From: Alopecurus myosuroides
Lineage: Eukaryota > Streptophyta > Magnoliopsida > Poales > Poaceae
NCBI GenBank assembly: GCA_028641055.1
Contig: CM054059.1
Location: forward strand, 432,640,332 to 432,704,331
Length of the DNA: 64,000 nt
Direction of reading: 5' to 3'
Below, piece after piece: positions 56,701 to 64,000 of this stretch. The position numbers and the translations under genes are program-made. Below the pieces are notes generated by a model that made no database searches, had not been told where the DNA came from, and saw nothing but the letters and a program-made list of their open reading frames with translations. Each line of letters starts with the position of its first letter. Position 1 is the first letter of the stretch.

Positions 56701-58279
56701 TTGGTAATTTTGCTGCTACCGGTGAACCAGAAAATTGGAGAGAAGTTTTAGATGATAAAAATTGAAAAAATGCTATGGATGTAGAGTTTGATGCTCTTAT
56801 GAGAAATAGGACTTGGCACCTAGTACCACCTGATCAAGGGAGGAACCTAATTGATTGTAAATGGGTGTATTAAATTAAAAGAAAATCAGATGGTAGTATA
56901 GATAGATACAAAGCTAGACTAGTGTCTAAAGGGTTTAAGCAACGATATGGAATAGATTATGAGGATACCTTTAGTCCTGTAGTTAAGGCTGCTACTATTA
57001 GGCTAGTTTTGTCTATTGTTGTTTCCAGGGGATGGAGCTTGCGCCAATTGGACGTTCAGAATGCGTTTCTTCATGGCGTTCTAGAGGAAGAAGTGTATAT
57101 GTGGCAGCCACCAGGGTATGAGGATGAGAGCAAGCCGCATCATATTTGCAGGTTGGACAAGGCTTTATATGGGTTAAAGCAAGCACCCTGTGCATGGTAC
57201 TCGAGGTTAAGTACAAAATTGCAAGAACTTGGTTTCAAACCTTCTAAAGGAGATACATCATTGTTATTTTATAGGCATGGAAAAGTTACTATATTCATGC
57301 TTATTTATGTTGATGACATAATTGTTGCTAGCTCTTTTGATGAAGCTACCACAACATTACTTGGTGATTTGAGAAATGATTTTGCTCTTAAGGACCTCGG
57401 AGACCTTCATTATTTCTTGGGCATAGAAGTGCAGAAATCTGGTAATGGCATTTTATTAACCCAAGAAAAATATGCTTCAGATGTGCTTGGGCGTTAGGCA
57501 TGAAGGATTGCAAACCGTCAAGTACACCATTGTCCACTTCTGAAAAATTGTCTCTGCATGAAGGAGACTTCTTGAGTCCAGAGGAGTCAACTCGGTACAG
57601 AAGTATTGTTGGTGCCTTACAATATTTGACACTAACAAGGCCTGATATTTCCTTTGCTGTTAACAAAGTATGTCGGTTTTTACATTCACCTACTTCTGTA
57701 CATTGGACTGCAGTACAAAGGATACTGAGGTATCTAAGGGGAAGTGTGGACACAAGACTAAAAATTAGCAAGTCATCATCATCATTGGTGAGTGCTTTCT
57801 CAGATGCTGATTGGGCAGGTTGTCCAGATGATAGGAGGTCTACAGGTGGGTTTGCTGTGTTTTTTGGTTCAAATCTAGTATCATGGAGTGCTAGAAAGCA
57901 AGCCAGAGTTTCAAGGTCCAGCGCAGAGGCAGAATATAAGTCTCTGGCTAATGCAATTGTTGAGGTTATGTGGATAGAGTCTCTTCTTGATGAGCTCAGT
58001 GTTGATCATCCTCAAGCAGCATGTTTATGGTGTGATAACTTGGGTGCAACTTACCTCTCAGCTAATCCTGTTTTTCATGCTAGAACTAAGCATATAGAAA
58101 TTGATTTTCATTTTCTGAGAGAACGAGTTGCACAGAAGCTATTGGATATCAGGTTTATTCCAACAGGAGATCAAGTGGCAGATGGATTCACCAAACCACT
58201 GCAAGTTAGTCAACTACGAACTTTTAGAAGCAACCTCAATCTTGAGTCGTTTCGGTTGAGGGAGGATGTTAAACGATAA
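53781..58279 (+). pseudogene. copia B gag-pol, broken by stops and frameshifts
   Basis: Gag is open from ATG 53781 to a TAG at 54558 (CAG in copia A). The zinc knuckle (CQLCGKNGHVVQKC) and protease (WHIDTGDTDHITGD) follow; here the Trp before HIDTG is intact, unlike copia A. Integrase pre-domain and core run to 55550, where a short deletion creates TGA (AATCTAGTTTCATGA). Further breaks: TAG at 55848, TGA near 55923, TAA at 56277, TGA near 56685 and 56762, TAA near 56871, and a frameshift near 57490. RT has YVDD at about 57306-57317; RNase H (57500-58279) is open to the same stop as copia A. Not functional. Confidence 0.93.
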
Positions 58280-58491
58280 GTTTGACAACTGTTGTAATCA
58301 TTGTAGTTTAGTTGTTTAAACCGTGTGACGTAGATAAGTCACTCGGGATTTTCCTTGGGTCTCAAGCTGAAATCGAAACCATGTAACAAACTCTGTAATC
58401 CTTGGCCCTCGGGTCCTCTATTTAACACGCAACGCGGCCGATATCCAAGGCACGCTTAACACCATTGCCAATCCAATCTAGTGTTTTAACA
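58267..58491 (+). repeat. 3' LTR of copia B
   Basis: 225 bp, same ends as the 5' LTR, overlapping the last codons of pol (the RNase H frame stops at 58277-58279 inside the LTR). Followed by GGCTGGTCTCG. Confidence 0.94.
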
Positions 58492-60342
58492 GGCTGGTCT
58501 CGTTGCCATGGTCGGCACCAAACCAAACGACGGGGGGGGGGGGGGGGGGAGGGGGGTTGGTACTGTAGTAGTTGTAGTAAATCTTTGGTCTAGTGCGACA
58601 ATCAGATTAGATCGACTTACGGAAAAGGTATCGACGAATAGCGTAACGCCGCGTGGCACCCAGTCAGCACAACCCAGTCAGCGCTGCGTCGGCGCACAAT
58701 CAGCAGGTCCATCCAATCGCAGAGCGCCACGTGACCAGCTTTTTCTGTATATTTTCTCCCGAATAAAATCATTTGGCAGAATTGTAGAAAAGCCCTTGCA
58801 AATTAGAACTTTCATATCTTTCAAGCCATAAGGTCAAATTTAGCAAATTTGAACTTTTTGAAAAGCTATGGATGTGTAAAATATTTTACTACTGCCCAGA
58901 TTAAAATTTGACAAATCTAAATTGGTTCAAATTTAAATGTGCCTATTTGATGAATTTTGGCATAATTCAAATTCTACAAATCCAAAAATTACAAATAAAA
59001 TATATTTGGAAAACTTAAGATGTGTACTTTCATATCCTATGTCCCAAAATAATTTTTAAACAAATTAAAACCGAATCTAGAAATAAGTTGTCCATTTGAG
59101 TATTTTTGACATAGATTTAATTCCATGAATAATTTGAAAATGATTCCTTAAGGAAAATTTCTCCATTTGGTGACCTTGAACCAAAGAAATCAGTACTTAA
59201 ACCATTTAGGCACCCCTGAACCATTTCCATGAAAGGTTGGCCAAAAATCCATCATTGTGAACCACATAGTTGATCATGTCATATTATTTCTTTCCATCTT
59301 TTTTTTATCTTTGATGTTGTGGCTATTTTGGATCCAAGACTAAGTCCTTAGTGTGTGTCCATCACATGCTAGACTAACTAGTGAACTCTAAACCCTATTA
59401 CGCATAACTTCTATGTACCTCTCAAACTTCCTATCTTGTTCTAATTTGACCAAGTCCCTAAGGTTCTAGAGGACAACTCTTATGTTATTGTTCAACTCAA
59501 CAAGAAAAACTACATGGGAGATCATTGAAGCACTTAGAGAAGAACATAGACTTCAACACAATCAGAAGAAACTCAAAGAAGTGGAAGTACTAGAAGAAAT
59601 CAAGAGGAACTTCAAGAAGACCAACCTCCCTTTTCTCTAAGTTTTTCTCCCCTTTCCTTTATGTTCCCTTAGACCTTGTGCTATGGCTAAGTTAGATCAA
59701 GACTAGCCTCTAGTTTGTATCAAAACCATCAAGTGTTGGAAACAATGAAGTCACCACCAAGGAGGGATCTACAAAGGAATTTGAAGATGATTCTTAAGAA
59801 GACCAACCAATGTGAAGTCTTGGAGCTTAAAATTTGTTTCGCAAGACTTAGAATTTGTTTTCAAGATGATTAGTGTCAAGTTTTTTTTGTACAAGAGTTA
59901 TACTTTGTTTTCCCAAGTGAGACAAGAGCTTTTGATCAAAACTTCAACAACAAGACAACTAAATATTCTCTTAGCAGATGAAGAAGAAGAAGAAGAAGAA
60001 GAAGAAGAGGAAGAATTTACAAGTCCGTTTAGAGAACTCTAGAAAATCCCATCTATTTATGTTCCAATATGACCAAGTCCTTAAATCCTAGACTCAATAA
60101 GGACTACAAGCAAAGCCTTTGAAGGACATTCATAAAGACTTAGAAGACTTGAAGAAACTCAAGACATAAGTAGAATTGGACCAAGACTTTTGTGTAATAT
60201 TTTTTCATCAAAGACCAACCATTAGACCCAAATGGAAAATACTAACTACAATTACTCAGTTTCTCTTTGTGTATTGAAATAACAAGGTTTCCTTTTGCAT
60301 ATTACAGTAAAGGTGCGAATGCTTAGTGAAACTTTTGATAAA
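58492..60342. repeat. LTR-derived repeat sequence, counterpart of 19843-21624
   Basis: Starts with about 40 bp of flank (GGCTGGTCTCGTTGCC on), then 18 G (58532-58549), A and 6 G. From GGTACTGTAGTAG it matches the sequence after copia A nearly base for base. A GAA microsatellite at about 59977-60015 has three more units than its counterpart. Broken at 60343 by a TGTAACATCCC LTR start. No gene is seen. Confidence 0.65.
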
Positions 60343-63300
60343 TGTAACATCCCTGATTTTTGGAAAATGCAAAAATCACAAAAATTTGAAACTTTTTGTT
60401 TTCATATTATGCAAGTCACCAAAAACCAAATGAGATGCAAGAAACAAAACAAAACAATATGTAATTGTAACAAAGAATCCAAATTGCCTTAATTCCATAA
60501 ACCCTAAGACCTATTTCTAAAATAAAATACGTTTGCTCATGTGAATAAAATATTTCTTAGCAAACATCTTTACCAAACATGTTTTCAACTCAACTACTGT
60601 TTTGAAAATGATTATGATATTTAAAAACTAGAGAATTGTTATCTTTAGTATTTCTCAATGTCACCAAAAAAATATTTCACCAATCATTAAATATATCATA
60701 TGAATAAAAATTATTTAAGCTGCTATTCAAATATCAAGTGTTAAAACCATAGAATATATTCCATAAATTGTGTTTAGAAGTGAAATACATTGGAAAAACA
60801 AATATTTGTAAATGTGGTAGTCCTCTGATAATTATTATCCACTTTCCTATTTAATTATATTCAACAATTAAAAATGGCATAAAAGTTGCTATTAAGTGAT
60901 TTAGTAATATGTTAAAATTTTAAAATATACTAATGGTTTGAAATTGCTTTGAGAAATAATATTTGACCTACATAATGTATCTGAAATGTTATAAGACCCA
61001 ATTTCCATTTATTCCCATTTTCTATTTTAAAATTTGTATTAAGTAGTTATTCATGTTTTCATCATATTTTAAAATTATAAAAAGATGAAAACACTTTGAT
61101 TTGATTTTGGAAAAAAAGTATTTGGTCATTCTAAATCTACTGAAATTTGATTTCACAAATATTTATATTTTACAATTTTCTAAATTAAAAATCATATTAA
61201 GCTACTATTAAGGTATTATTCAATTTTCAAAATTTAAAAATAAAAATATGTTGAAAAGTTTACAAAAATGGTACTGTTGGAAAGTATTTGGATTATTAAG
61301 AATTAAGAAATTTGTTTCATGTCAATTGGATATTTAAAACAAAAGTTATTAAGGTTTTAATTAAACAGAAATAAAAAGGAAAAAGAAAAAAAAATGATGG
61401 CGTCATGCTGACGTCATCATCGTCTTCATCACAGAGAAGAAACAGTCTACCGTTTTCTACCCGATTTAAGTGTCTTTGATTTCGCGGGATTTAATCCTTG
61501 ATTCATTGCCTCGTTTCCTCCTCCTTAAAGCCCTCCATTTCCTCTTCATTTCCCCCTCCTTTTCCCCTCGAATCTGTGCCCGAGGCCCCCAAACATTTCT
61601 CACCGGAGTAGTCCCAGGCCGCCGCCGTTTTTCTCCATTTCGGCCGCAGCAGGAGGTCCCCGGCCCCCGTCTTTCCCACCCTCTCCTTACCCTTGGCCCC
61701 GCACACCTTCTGAGCTGTTTGCTCGATTTTTTTTCGCAGGAATTCGTCCGTGCCGTGCACGCCCGAAGGCCGCCGGAGTCGCGTCGTCTCCTTCCACTGT
61801 TCATCGTCGCCTGAGTGCCGTAAAGAGCTCGACGAGGTGGCCATGATTCTTGTAGTGCTCCTCTGAAGCTCTTCGTGGTCTTCCTCGAGGCCGGGAGCCT
61901 CTGTATCGTCCCGCCATGAAGATCTGCGCGTCTCCGCCGCCGCGATGCCATTTCCGGCGTTGATCCGGCACCTCACCGGCGAGGTGAGATCCCGAACCAT
62001 CTCGGGCCCTTAGATCTTCATCCTGTGGCCAGCAACAGATCACTTAAACGAAGGGGTATGCCACCCTCAGATCTGGATCCAACGGCCCTGATCAAATCAC
62101 TTAAACACGTCAGCGCCCAGTAAGCACGCCACGCCAGCATCTAGTCAGCACAAGCAACCAATCAGGAGCTCCCACGTGTCCCAGCTTTTTATTCAAATTT
62201 CCTCCCGCTAGAATTAATTGGCAGTTTTACAGATTAGTCCCTGCATCTTAGATCTATCATATCTTTTCAACCACTTAGCCAAATTTAACAATCTTGGACT
62301 TTTTGAAAAGCCCTTGACATCTAGAAACTTTTGGCACTGGCCAAATTCAAATTTGACAAACTTAAATTTGTTCAAATTCAAATATGCTTGTTTGATGAAA
62401 TTTGGCATAATTCAAATTCTACAAATCCAAAAATTGTAAATAAAATATATTTGGAAACCTTAGGATGTGTACTTTAATATCCTCTGTCCCAAAATAATAA
62501 TTGAACAAATTAAAATTTAATTTAGAATTAAGTTGTCTATTTGAGTATTTTTGGCATAGATTAATTTCTATAAATAATTTCAATATAGTTCCTTTTGCAA
62601 AATTGCTCCATTTGATAACCTTGAACCAGAAACAACCTTGTCCAATCATTTTGGACATCCTTGGACCATGACCATGTGTTTTTGACCAAAAACCCAACAT
62701 AGTGATTCATCCATCTTTACCATGTCTTAGGATTTGTTTTCAACTGTTATTCCTTGATGTTATGTCTATTTGGAGCCAAGACAAGTCCTTAGAATGTGTC
62801 AATCACATATAGTACCAAATAGTGAAATTTAGTTTGCTATCTACTTCTCCACTCCCCTTTCATGCTTCAAGATTTCATCAAATTGGGATTTGTGAGAACC
62901 ATGAAGTGCAATGGAGGACTTAACCATCTAGAGGTTATGCAACATGAAGATAGAAGACCATTGAAGGACTTGGAAAATAAAACAAACTTCATAAGCATCT
63001 CCAAGAAGTGGAAGCACTAGAAGAAAACCAGAGAAACTTCTAGAGGACTAACACCCTTTCTCTCTAAGTCTTTTCCCTTCCCTTTTCTGTTCTTCTCCTT
63101 TCAACTTGATGGCAACATGAAGAGGAACAAGGAAGATCATTGAAGAAATGACTTAGGCTCCACAACAATCTGAAGCATACTACATCAAGTTCAAGTATAT
63201 GAAGAAATGAAGAAGAAGACTCACCTCTCCCATTCTATCCTCTTGTCCCATTTCTCCTCTATTTTGACTTAGTGATATTTTCACATTTGTTAAATAAAAC

Positions 63301-64000
63301 ACTTAGTTGTGACCACACCACTTGGGAAACAACTAGTGAGAAAACCATGAAGACTATCAAGACCAAGAGAAGCACCACACCAAGGAAGGAAACAACTTAG
63401 ATGGCATGATGATGATCTTCAAGAAGGCAATCACATGAGGTCTAGAAGCAATCCATACAAGTTGAAGAATAACAAGTTATTTTTGTCCAACCATTGACCC
63501 AAATGGAAAACCCAAGACTTAGTAATATTTTCCCTTTGATGATGAAGTTAGTAGACCTACCCTAACCACAATGGAAAATACTAACATAGTCACTTAAATA
63601 TTTTTGAAGGTGAATATGACCAAGTGTTTGCATGTAATACTTTAGTTGAAGAAGTAATATGTTTATTCTAAGTGAACTCTTGGAACTTCCTCGACAAGTA
63701 TCATTATAATGAAGTTAGATCCCATCAAACTCAACCTAGTCCATCCCAAGTAAGCCTTTGGAATTTTACTTAACAAGTATTGGATCATTAATGAATGAAT
63801 CTTCTCAAAATCAAACCTTGACCTTGTCCTAGCCAACTTGGTTAAACCCCTTTTTGATATGTCAATTGGTGTGTATGCTTTCTTCTCTTGTATGTTTGCT
63901 TGATAACATGTTTGTTTATTTTGTTATTGTGTTGTCAATGAATAGATTGTACGGAGAGCAACGATCTTTTGTGAAGAGAGTGTGATATCTTCACCAACTT
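60343..64000 (+). mobile_element. long LTR of an unclassified/gypsy-type retrotransposon, runs out of the window
   Basis: TGTAACATCCCTGATTTTTG is a typical start of a long grass LTR; it interrupts sequence that is continuous after copia A (GATAAAT|AAG there, GATAAA|TGTAAC here). From about 62190 the text is a diverged copy of 20047 on, and the window end (TGTACGGAGAGCAACG, CTTCACCAACTT) matches 21807-21860. A GC-richer patch at 61480-62000 may hold the promoter and start of transcription. No coding domain is present in this stretch. Confidence 0.6.

Larger units (their letters stand above)
53524..58491 (+). mobile_element. Ty1/copia retrotransposon B, both LTRs present
   Basis: 5' LTR 53524-53748, primer site TGGTATCAGAGC at 53749-53760, 3' LTR 58267-58491; both LTRs are 225 bp. 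The two LTRs differ at about ten positions by eye. The right flank is GGCTG (58492-58496) but the left flank is TACGG, so there is no target-site duplication of its own. The left flank of copia A is GGCTG. Internal sequence is very close to copia A. Confidence 0.95.

Noticed and set aside
1..64000. tRNA, rRNA or other structural RNA genes
   Set aside because: No candidate cloverleaf or rRNA sequence was noticed; the TGGTATCAGAGC sites are retrotransposon primer sites, not tRNA genes. A covariance-model scan would be decisive.

Overview
The window looks like a gene-poor, heavily nested part of a large grass genome (Poaceae, probably Pooideae/Triticeae). The host genes are two spliced beta-expansin copies. 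Almost all the rest is transposable-element DNA of types usual in such genomes: Ty3/gypsy and Ty1/copia LTR retrotransposons, a CACTA transposon, PIF/Harbinger remains, long unclassified LTRs and a tandem array of about 485 bp units. No bacterial or organellar genes, tRNA, rRNA or CRISPR were seen.

Layout. 1-11087: 3' part of a gypsy element whose pol (plus strand) faces a long, spliced antisense gene (minus strand, 4391-9515); its complete 3' LTR is 10194-11087 and it sits inside the 485-bp array. 11088-11835: about 1.5 array units. 12747-14103: expansin copy 1. 15024-19842: copia A, 3' LTR cut short. 19843-23869: LTR-derived sequence, then an unclassified region with short repeats and a spliced gene fragment. 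23960-30830: second gypsy element (minus strand) with only its 5' LTR left. 30831-38877: 16 tandem units with higher-order structure. 39790-41195: expansin copy 2. 42462-50932: a CACTA element bounded by CAT duplications, carrying an AP2-domain gene, a second small gene and a Ulp1-protease/plant-transposase gene, but no recognisable TNP2-type transposase. 50946-53523: duplicated flank, broken Harbinger transposase and unclassified repeat. 53524-58491: copia B with both LTRs. 58492-64000: the same LTR-derived sequence as after copia A, interrupted at 60343 by a related long LTR running out of the window.

How it fits together. The order array - expansin - copia - LTR sequence occurs twice (from 11088 or earlier to about 21630, and from about 38130 to 60342). 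This is best read as one tandem segmental duplication later altered by insertions and deletions. The 5' flank of copia A and the 3' flank of copia B carry the same 5-bp sequence GGCTG, as expected if both descend from one insertion. The two expansin regions are nearly identical from the array through exon 1 and then abruptly diverge in intron 1, suggesting conversion or unequal exchange. The TE proteins are nearly all broken by stops and frameshifts; both expansins have intact frames and conserved splice sites.
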